A program made the translations under genes and the position numbers. Under the pieces are notes generated by a model. That model saw only the letters and a list, made by a program, of their open reading frames with translations, was not told where the DNA came from and searched no databases. From an uncultured Sunxiuqinia sp. (GTDB lineage Bacteria; Bacteroidota; Bacteroidia; Bacteroidales; Prolixibacteraceae): a stretch of DNA of 64,000 nt. The first letter of the stretch is position 1, and the number at the start of each line of letters is the position of its first letter. Positions 17,445 to 27,341 of the stretch are shown piece after piece. The DNA is taken from contig NZ_CANLZV010000008.1 in NCBI RefSeq assembly GCF_947495665.1, positions 62,001 to 126,000 of the forward strand, given 5' to 3'.

Positions 17445-20400
17445 ATGAAAAAACTAATGTTTCTATTTTGCTTTATTTTTTCGGTTACCTCGGTTTTTTC
17501 GCAACAAAATGCGATAACGGGAAATGTAACTGAAGCTTCAACTGGAGAGCCTATTCCAGGGGTTAGTGTTATTATTAAAGGCACAACGTCCGGAACAATC
17601 ACTGATTTTGACGGAAATTATACCATTAAAGCAGCCAATACAGATGTGCTTGTATTTAGCTTTGTTGGTTTAAGTTCTAAGGAAGTTGCGGTAAGTAACC
17701 GGACTGTTATTAATGTACAACTGGAAGAGTCGACTGAGTTGGTGGATGAAGTCGTTGTGGTTGGCTATGGCCAGCTGAAAGTGAAGGACCTTACTTCTTC
17801 TATTTCTACAGTAAACTCTGATGAGCTCCAGAAGACTCCGGCCGGGCAGGCCATGCAGGCTTTGCAGGGCAAGGTGGCTGGAATGCAGGTGGTGAGCAGT
17901 GGTGCTCCCGGCGATTCACCGACCATTCGTGTACGTGGAATCGGGTCTTATCCTGGAAGTAATAATGAAGCGCCGCTTTATGTGGTTGATGGAATGTTCT
18001 TTGACAATATCGACTTCCTGAATACGTCGGATATTGCTTCAATCTCTGTTTTGAAAGATGCCTCGGCCGCTGCTATTTATGGTGTGCGTGCAGCCAATGG
18101 GGTTGTTTTGATTGAAACCAAATCGGGAAAAACCAATCAAAAATCAGAGATTACCTACGATGGCTACTACGGAATGCAGGTGGCTCAAAATGTGCTGAAG
18201 ATGGCCAATGCAGAGCAATTTACAACGATGGCTATGGAGTCTGGCTCTCAAACTGCTATTGATAATATTTACAAAGCCATGCAGCGTTACGGTCGAAGCC
18301 GGATTAATCCTAACGTGCCAGACGTAAATACCGATTGGTACGATGAGATTATGCGTGTTGCTCCGATCCAAAACCATAGTTTGAGTGTAGCCGGTGGAAG
18401 CGACAAGGCAACTTACTCATTAGGAACCAGCTATTTTGGGCAAGAAGGTATTCTGGATATGAAAAACGAGTATGAGCGTTTTAACCTTCGTTCAAAAGTT
18501 GATTTCAAAGCAACTGATTGGTTTACCATTGGTGGTAACATGATTTTCAGTAATGCAACCAAATACAGCCAGGAGTCAAGTGCGTGGAGTATGGCTTACT
18601 GGGCCGTACCAATTATGCCGGTGTATGATGAATTGAACACCGATGCCTGGCCAACAAAATACGCGAGTGCAGAGCACATTGGGTATCGCGGAGGACAGAA
18701 CCCTTTTGCCGCCATTGACTACAATAATCGTCGGATGAAGATTCGTAAAGTCCTGGCTAATTTCTATGCCAAGGTAGATGTGATTCCCGAAAAACTGTCG
18801 TTTAAAACAAGCTACAACCACAACTTTACGTCTCTGAATAACCGGGATGTGGCTTTACCTTATTTCATTAGTACCAACTTTAAGCGGGTTGATGCCACGC
18901 TGACTAAGCGAAGCGAAACCTATTCAAACCAGATTTGGGACAATGTTTTGACTTACGACGATAGCTACGGTAAACACAAATGGACCGTTATGGCCGGTAC
19001 TTCATACCGCGACGAGGCTTATGACATGCTGACTGCTCAAGGCGTGAATTTTCCGGTTGATCAGGAAGAAGCCTGGTACATTAGTCAGTCTGATTTAGCG
19101 AACATTCCGACTACCGCTGTACGTGACGGTGGAAGCAGACAATACGGAATCTCTTACTTCAGCCGTATTTCTTACAACTTTAACGACCGCTACCTGGTTT
19201 ACGGTACCATGCGTGCCGACGGTAGCTCAAAATACCAGGAAAAATGGGGTTACTTTCCAACGGTTGGTGCCGGATGGGTTGTGTCTGAAGAAAATTTCAT
19301 GGAAGAAATTGATGTGATCGACTTCCTGAAAGTGCGTGCCAGCTGGGGACGGCTTGGAAACGATAAAATTCAGGCCAGCGATGGTGCTTCAACTACCAAT
19401 GTTGTAACAACCTCTTTGGGCGATATTCTATACAGTGGAACAACCACTGCCAGTACCTTCTCTTCTTTGAAATGGGAAGTAACGGAGGAAACTAACGTTG
19501 GATTGTCTTCTCGTCTGTTTAACAGTCGCTTGTCTGTTGAAGCAGATTATTATATCCGTGACACGGAGAACGCCGCAATTCGCGTAAAAATTCCTTCAAC
19601 AGGAAGCAGTGTGTTGCGTAACGTAGGAGTTATTCGTAACTCTGGTTTTGAGTTAGCCTTGAACTGGAATGATGAAATTACTAAAGATTTGAGCTACTCC
19701 ATTGGAGCCAATATTTCAACCTTGAAAAACGAGGTTCGCGACTTGTACGGACAGCCATACATTGATGGTGGTTCAGCTGAATTCCGCCAGCGTTCAATGG
19801 TGGGTGAGCCTTTAATGGCATTCTTCGGATACGAAGTAGCTGGTGTTTATCAGAATGAAGAGCAAATTCAGGCTGATCCTGTTGCCGTAGCCAACAACCT
19901 GGTTCCCGGAGACTTTATCTACCGTGACCAAAACGGTGATAACCAAATTAATGATGACGACCGCGTGGTGTTGGGTTCTTACTTTCCGAACTTCATGTAT
20001 GGCGCCAACCTGGGGCTTAACTATAAAAATTTCGAATTCTCAGCCAGCCTGGTAGGGCAGTCCGGAAACAAGATTCTGAACCGCAAACGAGGTGAAGTAA
20101 TCTGGACACCTGATTTGAATATGGATGCTGACCTGGCCGTTAACCGTTGGCATGGTGAAGGAACAACCAATTCATACCCTTCTTCTGCAGCATTGAGAAA
20201 AGGATGGAACCAAAAACTAAGTTCATTCTTTGTTGAAGACGGATCGTTCTGGCGCATTCAAAACATTCAGTTGGCTTATAATCTGAATGGCAAGGATTTC
20301 TTCGGAACAAAAATTCTAAATACCAAAATCACTTTCACGGCTGATCGTCCGTTAACGGTATTTAACTACAACGGATTCAACCCGGAAGTTGCTAATGGAA

Positions 20401-20462
20401 TTGATCGTCAAACCTACCCAATCCCTGCGACTTACACGATTGGGCTGAATGTTAAATTTTAA
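17445..20462 (+). CDS. susC: SusC/RagA family TonB-linked outer-membrane transporter
   Basis: A 1005-residue outer-membrane protein. Signal peptide (to ~20), then a carboxypeptidase-regulatory-like domain (ITGNVTEASTGEPIPGVSV.I...DFDGNYTI), a TonB box-like stretch (VDEVVVVGYG) and the plug domain with the SusC-family signature VLKDASAAAIYGVRAANGVVLI near residues 200-220. The rest is the 22-strand barrel, ending in the usual aromatic-rich last strand. With the SusD partner it imports oligosaccharides into the periplasm using TonB energy. First gene of the glucan locus; SusD follows after 21 bases. Confidence 0.97.
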   Translation: MKKLMFLFCFIFSVTSVFSQQNAITGNVTEASTGEPIPGVSVIIKGTTSGTITDFDGNYTIKAANTDVLVFSFVGLSSKEVAVSNRTVINVQLEESTELVDEVVVVGYGQLKVKDLTSSISTVNSDELQKTPAGQAMQALQGKVAGMQVVSSGAPGDSPTIRVRGIGSYPGSNNEAPLYVVDGMFFDNIDFLNTSDIASISVLKDASAAAIYGVRAANGVVLIETKSGKTNQKSEITYDGYYGMQVAQNVLKMANAEQFTTMAMESGSQTAIDNIYKAMQRYGRSRINPNVPDVNTDWYDEIMRVAPIQNHSLSVAGGSDKATYSLGTSYFGQEGILDMKNEYERFNLRSKVDFKATDWFTIGGNMIFSNATKYSQESSAWSMAYWAVPIMPVYDELNTDAWPTKYASAEHIGYRGGQNPFAAIDYNNRRMKIRKVLANFYAKVDVIPEKLSFKTSYNHNFTSLNNRDVALPYFISTNFKRVDATLTKRSETYSNQIWDNVLTYDDSYGKHKWTVMAGTSYRDEAYDMLTAQGVNFPVDQEEAWYISQSDLANIPTTAVRDGGSRQYGISYFSRISYNFNDRYLVYGTMRADGSSKYQEKWGYFPTVGAGWVVSEENFMEEIDVIDFLKVRASWGRLGNDKIQASDGASTTNVVTTSLGDILYSGTTTASTFSSLKWEVTEETNVGLSSRLFNSRLSVEADYYIRDTENAAIRVKIPSTGSSVLRNVGVIRNSGFELALNWNDEITKDLSYSIGANISTLKNEVRDLYGQPYIDGGSAEFRQRSMVGEPLMAFFGYEVAGVYQNEEQIQADPVAVANNLVPGDFIYRDQNGDNQINDDDRVVLGSYFPNFMYGANLGLNYKNFEFSASLVGQSGNKILNRKRGEVIWTPDLNMDADLAVNRWHGEGTTNSYPSSAALRKGWNQKLSSFFVEDGSFWRIQNIQLAYNLNGKDFFGTKILNTKITFTADRPLTVFNYNGFNPEVANGIDRQTYPIPATYTIGLNVKF

Positions 20463-20483
20463 TCGATTTAAAAAGGAAGAATT

Positions 20484-22022
20484 ATGAAATTAAGAAAATA
20501 TACAATCAAGATGGTTGCTTTGGGCGCTGTATTGTTCGGAGCCTCAGCCTGTCATGATTTACTGGACGAACCGAAAGAGAATACTTCTTTCACCGAAGAA
20601 ACGGACTACACCAAAACAGAGGACATGATTTTGCCTTTGATCGGTGCTTACGCTGAATTCAACTCACGAGGCTGGGAAGATTTCCCCTTGATGTCGGTTC
20701 GTGGTGACGATGTGAATGCCGGAGGATTGGGTGATCAGCAGGATTTTGCAGAAATGGACAAGTTCAACTACAATAAGGACTTTTGGATGTACAACTCAAC
20801 CTGGCAAAACCTGTATGCGGATATTTTTGACACGCATTCAGCCATGGAGCAAATTGAGCTGTATAAAGAGTTTGCCAGCAATACCGCTAAGGCCGATCAG
20901 TACATTGCTGAAGCCAAAGTACTTCGCGGATGGTTGTTGCTTCAGTTGTCACGTGTTTGGGGTGATGTGTTTATCACAACAAGCTCTGACCCGTCTGACT
21001 TACTGGTTTTGGATGTGGCCAGCAAAGATGAGGTGATGCAACACCTTTCAGATCAAATGGATGAAGCGCTTCCTTATTTGCCAGCCCTACGCCCCAATGA
21101 GCGTGTAGATATTCCTGGTGGAGTTACTAAATACACTGCCTTAGCCATTAAAGCCTTGGCTAATCAGGAATTGAAAAACTACCAGGGGGTTGCTGATGCG
21201 ACTTCTCAAATTATTAGCTCCGGTAAATTTTCGTTGGAAGCTGATTTTTACAACTTGTTCAAGATTCCCGGAAAACTGAGCAGCGAAAACCTATTGGAGC
21301 TGCAAGCTTCTGATTTTGGCCAAAGCTCAGGTGACATGGTTTATTACGAGTTTGCCGCTTTAGGACCACAAGGTTGGTCACCTAAAGTAAAAGGTGCCGA
21401 TGGCGGTTGGGGCTTTTATGAGCCTAGCCTGAAATGGATCAAGTTTATGTTGGACCGTGGCGAGGAAACTCGCTTGGAAACCAGTGTCCTGTTTACAGAC
21501 AGAGGTATTGCCGAGATTAAAAAAGATCCCAAATACACCTCTTTGCCAGCTTGGATTTCCAATACAACGCCTTCGGGTGATGTGATTAATGACTTTTCAC
21601 GGGCCATGTTCTCAAGTGGGAAGCATTACCTGCCTTCAGATCAGTTAACACCAGGACGTACGCGTTATGGGTCAAACAAAAACATGATCGCAATTCGATA
21701 TGCTGAAATCCTGTTGATGCATGCCGAGGCTTTGGTTCAGGGAGCAAGCAGCTCTGCCATGACTGCCGATGCAGCGGTTAATACGGTTCGCGCACGTGCC
21801 GGATTGAGCAACCTGAGCGGTGTGACACTTGAGCAAGTGATGGATGAGAAATTTGCCGAATTAGGTATGGAGTGGGGAATTCGCTACAGCGATATGGTTC
21901 GCTTGGGCAAATATGATGAGCTAAGTTATGAAGGACGTTCGTTTTCTGAAAAACTGACGTTCCTGCCTTACCCGCAAAACCAAGTGGATTTGTTGCCAAA
22001 CCTGGGGGCAGCTCAAAAGTAA
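20484..22022 (+). CDS. susD: SusD/RagB family surface glycan-binding lipoprotein
   Basis: A 512-residue lipoprotein with lipobox GASAC (Cys23) followed by HDLLDEPKE, an acidic stretch fitting surface export. SusD features: the N-terminal DLLDEPKENTSFTEETDY segment, helical TPR-like core with AEAKVLRGWLLLQLSRVWGDV, and a C-terminal block IRYAEILLMHAEA then INTVRARAGL-type sequence (VNTVRARAGLSNL). It caps the SusC pore and captures the oligosaccharide. Immediately downstream of susC and co-transcribed. Confidence 0.97.
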   Translation: MKLRKYTIKMVALGAVLFGASACHDLLDEPKENTSFTEETDYTKTEDMILPLIGAYAEFNSRGWEDFPLMSVRGDDVNAGGLGDQQDFAEMDKFNYNKDFWMYNSTWQNLYADIFDTHSAMEQIELYKEFASNTAKADQYIAEAKVLRGWLLLQLSRVWGDVFITTSSDPSDLLVLDVASKDEVMQHLSDQMDEALPYLPALRPNERVDIPGGVTKYTALAIKALANQELKNYQGVADATSQIISSGKFSLEADFYNLFKIPGKLSSENLLELQASDFGQSSGDMVYYEFAALGPQGWSPKVKGADGGWGFYEPSLKWIKFMLDRGEETRLETSVLFTDRGIAEIKKDPKYTSLPAWISNTTPSGDVINDFSRAMFSSGKHYLPSDQLTPGRTRYGSNKNMIAIRYAEILLMHAEALVQGASSSAMTADAAVNTVRARAGLSNLSGVTLEQVMDEKFAELGMEWGIRYSDMVRLGKYDELSYEGRSFSEKLTFLPYPQNQVDLLPNLGAAQK

Positions 22023-22040
22023 CCAATCACTAAAAATTGA

Positions 22041-23141
22041 ATGAAAATGAAAGCATTAAAATACATATTCACTGCAGCGGTGGCCGGTTTGTTTGCTGTT
22101 GCATGCAATGAGGGAATTGACTCGATAACGCCTGTTGCTCCCGGCGAAGATACGGAAGCCCCGGTTGTGAAGATTAATTACCCAACCGGAGATATCACCA
22201 TCCCGTTTACCGATGAGCAAACGGACATCGACTTCAAATTTGAAGTAACTGATGATATTGAAGTGCAACAATTCACGGTAACGCTGAATGAGCAGGTTAT
22301 CGGTGAATACAGCGATTTTAAAGATTACCGCCGGGTGTTGGAAACCCTGTCACAAACAGCCGTTACCATTGGCGACTACTCATTGGTTGTAACAGCAACT
22401 GACCTGTCAGGCAAAACAACAACTGAAAACCTGGATTTTGTGGTGACCAATAAATACATTGCCAGGTATGCGGACGAAATCTTGTACATGCCTTTCGAAG
22501 GCGGGTTTTACATGAACCTGTTGACAGAAACGGAGGCAACAGTTGTTGGGACTCCAGCTTTTGCTGAAGGAAAAATCGGTCAGGCTTATGTGGGCGACTC
22601 AGCTGCTTACCTGACTTTGCCGGGTGAGGAGTTTCATTCGAATGAATTCACTGCTGTGTTCTGGATGAAGGTGAATGCCACACCAGACCGCGCCGGAATT
22701 TTGACGATGGGGCCAGAGGATACGGCCAACGCGGGTTATCCGGACAAACAGAACAACCGTAAAAGTGGGTTCCGTTTTTTCAGAGAAGATGCTGCTGGCA
22801 AGCAACGCTTTAAACTGAATGTAGGAAATGGCGAAGCTGATCTTTGGGTGGATGGTGCCTCGGCAGCTGATGTTGACCCAACAACCGGAGAGTGGGTACA
22901 CCTGGCCTTTACCATTTCAGATACAGAATGTGCAATTTATATCAATGGTGAAGTTGCTAAACAAGTAGCGTTTACAGGAATTGACTGGACTGGATGCGAC
23001 GTGCTTTCAATCATGTCGGGCGCGCCAAGGTTTAACGAATGGGGCCACAACTCTGACGAGAGTGCGATGGATGAACTTCGTTTGTTCAACAAGGCTTTAA
23101 GCCAGGCGCAGATCCAGAACATTATGGGGAACGAGAAATAA
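22041..23141 (+). CDS. LamG-domain surface lipoprotein, probable glycan-binding protein (SusE position)
   Basis: A 366-residue lipoprotein (lipobox FAVAC, Cys22). Residues ~35-135 form an immunoglobulin-like domain with DTEAPVVKINYPTGD and SLVVTATDLSGKTT. Residues ~150-366 form a concanavalin-type LamG jelly roll (YMPFEGG, GKIGQAYVGDSAAYLTLPG, FTAVFWMKV, EWVHLAFT, IYINGEV, MDELRLFNKALS). It takes the third position of the operon, where surface glycan-binding proteins normally sit. An inverted-repeat hairpin follows it. Binding of beta-1,2-glucan is inference from context. Confidence 0.88.
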   Translation: MKMKALKYIFTAAVAGLFAVACNEGIDSITPVAPGEDTEAPVVKINYPTGDITIPFTDEQTDIDFKFEVTDDIEVQQFTVTLNEQVIGEYSDFKDYRRVLETLSQTAVTIGDYSLVVTATDLSGKTTTENLDFVVTNKYIARYADEILYMPFEGGFYMNLLTETEATVVGTPAFAEGKIGQAYVGDSAAYLTLPGEEFHSNEFTAVFWMKVNATPDRAGILTMGPEDTANAGYPDKQNNRKSGFRFFREDAAGKQRFKLNVGNGEADLWVDGASAADVDPTTGEWVHLAFTISDTECAIYINGEVAKQVAFTGIDWTGCDVLSIMSGAPRFNEWGHNSDESAMDELRLFNKALSQAQIQNIMGNEK

Positions 23142-23183
23142 GGAGAAAGAAGAAATAGTTTAGTTAGGTTTCTTTTAAGTATG

Positions 23184-23213
23184 GAAGGCTGCTTGGAATT
23201 CCGGGCGGCCTTC
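23184..23213 (+). terminator. Hairpin after the susC-susD-LamG cluster
   Basis: GAAGGCTGC at 23184 pairs with GCGGCCTTC at 23205 (nine pairs, one G-U) around a 12-base loop. Only a weak T-rich tail follows, so it may be a partial terminator or an mRNA-stabilising hairpin that sets susCD expression above the enzymes. Confidence 0.5.
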
Positions 23214-23372
23214 ATCTTAAAAGTTAATTTCTACCAGAAGGTGAACCTTGTTTCTCCTCCCCATAAAATATACTGGTGAAATAAAGGTGTTCTTTTTTCG
23301 CAAAATATGGTTGGTTTTCTTTTTCAAACTCATTGAATTCAGAAAATCAGACTACCAAATAAAATACGTGCA

Positions 23373-24704
23373 ATGAAACATTTAATATTAGGTGGCTTAC
23401 TGTTGTTGATGGGAGTGTCATGCACCCATGCACCCCAGAAGGGATCCTCCTATGCTGATTTGTCAGATACGCAACTGTTGGACACCATTCAATACCAGAC
23501 TTTCCAGTATTTCTGGGAGGGAGCTGAACCCAACTCCGGGATGGCTCGCGAGCGCATTCATATGGATGGCGTTTATCCGCAAAACGATCAGGATGTGATT
23601 ACTTTGGGGGGCTCTGGTTTTGGAGTGATGGCAATTTTGGTTGGTGTTGAGCGTGGTTATATTACGCGCGAACAAGCCTTGGAGCGCTATCAGCGAATTG
23701 TGGATTTCCTGGGAAAAGCTGATCGTTTTCATGGGGTGTGGCCACACTGGCTCGAAGGTAAAACCGGTAAAGTAAAGCCATTCAGTAAAAAAGATGATGG
23801 GGGTGACCTGGTTGAAACTGCGTTTATGATTCAGGGACTTTTAACGGTAGCTGAATATTTTGAAGGCGGAAACGACGCCGAGATGCAGTTGGTAGCCGAC
23901 ATCAATCAACTGTGGGAAGAAGTTGAGTGGGATTGGTACACCAAAGGTGGCGAAGATGTGCTTTACTGGCACTGGTCACCCAATTATGGTTGGGATATGA
24001 ACATGCCAGTCAGTGGCTATAACGAATGCCTGATCATGTATGTACTGGCAGCAGCTTCTCCAACACATGCCATTCAGCCCGAAGCTTACCATAAAGGCTG
24101 GGCGCAGGACGGCGCTATTTCCAACGATACCGTTTACTATGGATTAAATACGGTTCTGAATTTCTATGGAAATGTGAATGAACCTACCGGACCAATGTTC
24201 TGGGCACATTATTCCTACTTGGGATTGAACCCCAAAGGCTTGTCTGACAAGTACGGAGACTATTGGCAACTGAACCAGAATCAGGCCATGATTCATTACA
24301 AATATGCGGTAGACAACCCGAAGGGCTTCGAAGGCTATGGCGAAAAGCAGTGGGGTTTCACCTCGAGCTATTCGGTGGATGGTTACTCAGGGCATCGTCC
24401 GGGTAACGGCGATCTGGGGGTTATTAGCCCAACGGCAGCCTTGTCTTCTTTTCCGTATACCCCCAAAGAATCCATGCAAATGCTGAGATACTTGTATGCC
24501 GAAGCTGATTCGCTTGTTGGCAAATTCGGCCCTTACGATGCATACAGCGTTACTGCTGATTGGTCGTTGCCGCGCTATCTGGCAATTGATCAGGGCCCAA
24601 TCCCGGTAATGATTGAAAATTACCGGAGCGGCTTGTTGTGGAATTTATTCATGAAAAATGAAGACGTGCAACGTGGGCTGGATCGCTTAGGATTCAGCTA
24701 TTAA
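23373..24704 (+). CDS. GH144 endo-beta-1,2-glucanase-like lipoprotein
   Basis: A 443-residue lipoprotein (lipobox MGVSC, Cys17; no acids just after it, so it may face the periplasm). The (alpha/alpha)6 glucoamylase-like domain belongs to GH144: FQYFWEGAEP, KDDGGDLVETAF, YWHWSPNYGW, VSGYNECLIMYVLAA, FWAHYSYLGLNPKG, ISPTAALSSFPYTP and IDQGPIPVMIENYRSGLLW. GH144 members characterised in Bacteroidota act on beta-1,2-glucan, releasing sophoro-oligosaccharides or sophorose. Together with the GH3 enzyme downstream this identifies the likely substrate of the locus. A terminator follows. Confidence 0.9.
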   Translation: MKHLILGGLLLLMGVSCTHAPQKGSSYADLSDTQLLDTIQYQTFQYFWEGAEPNSGMARERIHMDGVYPQNDQDVITLGGSGFGVMAILVGVERGYITREQALERYQRIVDFLGKADRFHGVWPHWLEGKTGKVKPFSKKDDGGDLVETAFMIQGLLTVAEYFEGGNDAEMQLVADINQLWEEVEWDWYTKGGEDVLYWHWSPNYGWDMNMPVSGYNECLIMYVLAAASPTHAIQPEAYHKGWAQDGAISNDTVYYGLNTVLNFYGNVNEPTGPMFWAHYSYLGLNPKGLSDKYGDYWQLNQNQAMIHYKYAVDNPKGFEGYGEKQWGFTSSYSVDGYSGHRPGNGDLGVISPTAALSSFPYTPKESMQMLRYLYAEADSLVGKFGPYDAYSVTADWSLPRYLAIDQGPIPVMIENYRSGLLWNLFMKNEDVQRGLDRLGFSY

Positions 24705-24717
24705 TAACAATCTGCCC

Positions 24718-24753
24718 CTGCGAAGGCTGGTAATGGTCTTCGCAGGTTTTTAT
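24718..24753 (+). terminator. Rho-independent terminator after the first GH144 gene
   Basis: CCTGCGAAG at 24718 pairs perfectly with CTTCGCAGG at 24739 around a 12-base loop, followed by five T residues. It separates the first GH144 gene from the second, so the distal enzymes may have their own promoter. Confidence 0.8.
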
Positions 24754-24882
24754 GCCTGACAGATCGTTGGCAGGAGACGAGAATGCTGCAGCAACGATGA
24801 CTATAGTGACTTTGCTCTACTTAGCTTAGCCTGAGATACTATTCCCCAATAAGTTCCAAATCGCACAGAAAATACCCTTGAA

Positions 24883-27294
24883 ATGATAAACAATCGAACA
24901 ATCCCGGTAGGGCTTTTAATGCTTTTCGGTTTGATGCTGTGCATGCCTGGCATGGCTCAGCAAGTGTATTTCTTTGCAGAAGGAACTACCAACGGCTACT
25001 ATGATCAGGGACTGGTTGATTTGAGCAGTCTCGGAGAAAGTCAATTTGAATACACATTTCCGCCGGGGGCACCGCAATACAATGATAAGCTTCCTTGCTC
25101 CGAAACAGCCTTTCAGGGACAATCGGCCTTGAAATTTAATTACACTTCTTCCGAATCCGGCAACTGGATCGTTCGGATTCATCGTCCCGGGTGGGAAAAT
25201 GCTGACCTCACAGCCCTGGACTCGATCGCTTGCTATATTTATTCTGAAAATGAACTTCCATCATCGGCTTTACCGCTGATTGGCCTGCGGGTTGCCAAAT
25301 CAACGGGTGCTGACGATGATTCCAGACGCTATGCCTTAGGTGCATTTAATCCTTCCATTCCCGCACAAAAGTGGACACGTATTACGTTTCCGATAAAAGA
25401 AATTACAAGTGACCCGGAGAATAGCGCATTGGATTTTACCCGGGTTAAGGCCATTGTTTTTGGCCAATCTGAAAAAAACGGGCTTTCGCGCCTGTTACTG
25501 GTCGACGAAATCAGTGCGTTTAAAAGCCTGGAGCAAATTCCTCCGGTTGAAGACCTGCAGGTGGCTGGTTACGACAGCCATGTAGAGCTGAACTGGACCG
25601 CTCCTCAAGCAGGATTGACCTATAAAATTTATGCCTCATTTGATGGCGGTGAAAACTATACATTACGTCAGGAAACAACAGAGAACAATTGCCTCGACTT
25701 TGTCCCCGAAGAAGGTAAAAATGCGACTCTGCATTACCGGGTAAGCTCGGTTTATCAGGGCGCTGAATCTTCTTCGGTGGATAAGTCGGTTGAGCTGGAG
25801 GATTATACCGATGATCAGCTGCTTGATATGACGCAGGAGTATGCTTTCCGTTATTTCTGGGAAGGGGCACATCAAGCAAGTGGAATGGCTTTGGAGCGCT
25901 CCAACGGCAATGGCCGGACGGTGGCTTCCGGAGCAACCGGCATGGGATTAATGGCCATGATTGTTGCTCACGAACGGGAGTATCGGCCAAAAGAGCAGGT
26001 AAAAGACCGGATTTTGATGATTCTCGATTTTCTGGAAAACTGTGAACGTCACCATGGCGCCTGGTCGCACTGGTACGATGGCAATACACTAAAAACTCAG
26101 GCTTTTACACCCGATGATGATGGTGGCGATCTCGTGGAAACAAGTTTTGTGGCTCAGGCGCTGATTGCCTTGAGAAACTACTTTCAGGATGGAGACACTA
26201 AATCGGTACAAATACGTGAGAAAGCGACCCAATTGTGGAAAGAAATTGAATGGAGCTGGTATCAACAAGATGGTCAGCAAGTGCTGTATTGGCACTGGTC
26301 ACCACGAATTGGTTTTGAAAAGAACCTGCAGGTGAGTGGTTGGAATGAAAGTTTAGTCACCTACGTCATGGCTGCTTCGTCGCCGACCTATGGCATCAAC
26401 AAAGAAGTGTACGAACAAGGTTGGGCACGGAATGGTAACATGGTCAGGCCCCGGACTTTTTACAATTATCCCATCAGCTTGGCGCCGGATTGGGGCGGTC
26501 CACTTTTCTGGATTCATTATGCCCATCTCGGATTAGATCCGAAGGGATTGAAAGATCAGTATGCTGACTATTGGACGGAGCATGTTAACACAGCGCGTAT
26601 TCATCATGCGTATGCTGTGGCTAACCCAATGGGCTTTAAAAATTACAGCGAAAGGTGCTGGGGACTAACAGCCAGCGATGATCCAGGCGGTTATTCGGCG
26701 CATCAACCTTACTCGAACGATAATGGAACGATAAGCCCAACGGCCGCTTTGTCCAGCATGCCCTATACTCCGGAAGAGTCTTTACGGGCCTTGAAGTATT
26801 TCTATCGCGAGCGCGGACAGGAATTATTCGGAGAATATGGTCCGTACGACGCTTTTAACGATGAGCGGAACTGGGTTCAGGAGTCCTACATTGGTATTGA
26901 TCAAGGGCCAATTGTGGTGATGCTGGAAAATTACCGGACCGGACTTTTATGGGATTTGGTGATGCAAGATGACGATGTGCAGGCCGGCCTGGATAAGCTT
27001 GGGTTTGACTATCAATTGGCTACCGATGTGGATGAATCACTGACAACGAGAAGCTTTCAGGTTTATCCCAATCCGGCTGCTAACCGGGTTTACCTGGTTG
27101 GTGACTTTCAATCAAATGACCACTGGTTGCTGGAGGCGTATACTATGGACGGACGAATGGTTTGGAGTGAGCAGTTGCAACTAACCGGGACCAACCTGGA
27201 ACTGAATTGTGGAGCCTGGGCCGAAGGATTGTACCTGCTCCGAATTCAGAATGACAAAGCGATAAAACAAGCCAAACTATTAATCAAACGCTGA
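24883..27294 (+). CDS. GH144 enzyme with binding, FN3 and type IX secretion domains
   Basis: An 803-residue multidomain secreted protein. Signal peptide to ~25, an N-terminal beta-sandwich binding-type domain (~26-215), a fibronectin-III domain (~216-305: VEDLQVAGYDSHVELNWTAP), the GH144 catalytic domain (~310-715) and a type A type IX secretion C-terminal domain (~725-803: FQVYPNPAANRVYL ... GLYLLRIQND). The catalytic part shares FYFWEGA-like, DDGGDLVET, YWHWSP, VSGWNES, ISPTAALSSMPYTPEES and IDQGPIVVMLENYRTGLLW with the lipoprotein paralogue. It should be exported across the outer membrane and attached to or released from the surface to start glucan cleavage. Confidence 0.92.
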   Translation: MINNRTIPVGLLMLFGLMLCMPGMAQQVYFFAEGTTNGYYDQGLVDLSSLGESQFEYTFPPGAPQYNDKLPCSETAFQGQSALKFNYTSSESGNWIVRIHRPGWENADLTALDSIACYIYSENELPSSALPLIGLRVAKSTGADDDSRRYALGAFNPSIPAQKWTRITFPIKEITSDPENSALDFTRVKAIVFGQSEKNGLSRLLLVDEISAFKSLEQIPPVEDLQVAGYDSHVELNWTAPQAGLTYKIYASFDGGENYTLRQETTENNCLDFVPEEGKNATLHYRVSSVYQGAESSSVDKSVELEDYTDDQLLDMTQEYAFRYFWEGAHQASGMALERSNGNGRTVASGATGMGLMAMIVAHEREYRPKEQVKDRILMILDFLENCERHHGAWSHWYDGNTLKTQAFTPDDDGGDLVETSFVAQALIALRNYFQDGDTKSVQIREKATQLWKEIEWSWYQQDGQQVLYWHWSPRIGFEKNLQVSGWNESLVTYVMAASSPTYGINKEVYEQGWARNGNMVRPRTFYNYPISLAPDWGGPLFWIHYAHLGLDPKGLKDQYADYWTEHVNTARIHHAYAVANPMGFKNYSERCWGLTASDDPGGYSAHQPYSNDNGTISPTAALSSMPYTPEESLRALKYFYRERGQELFGEYGPYDAFNDERNWVQESYIGIDQGPIVVMLENYRTGLLWDLVMQDDDVQAGLDKLGFDYQLATDVDESLTTRSFQVYPNPAANRVYLVGDFQSNDHWLLEAYTMDGRMVWSEQLQLTGTNLELNCGAWAEGLYLLRIQNDKAIKQAKLLIKR

Positions 27295-27341
27295 GTAGCT
27301 GGTGGGTTTGTAAGGTTTCAGATATTAAATAAAGAGATAAA

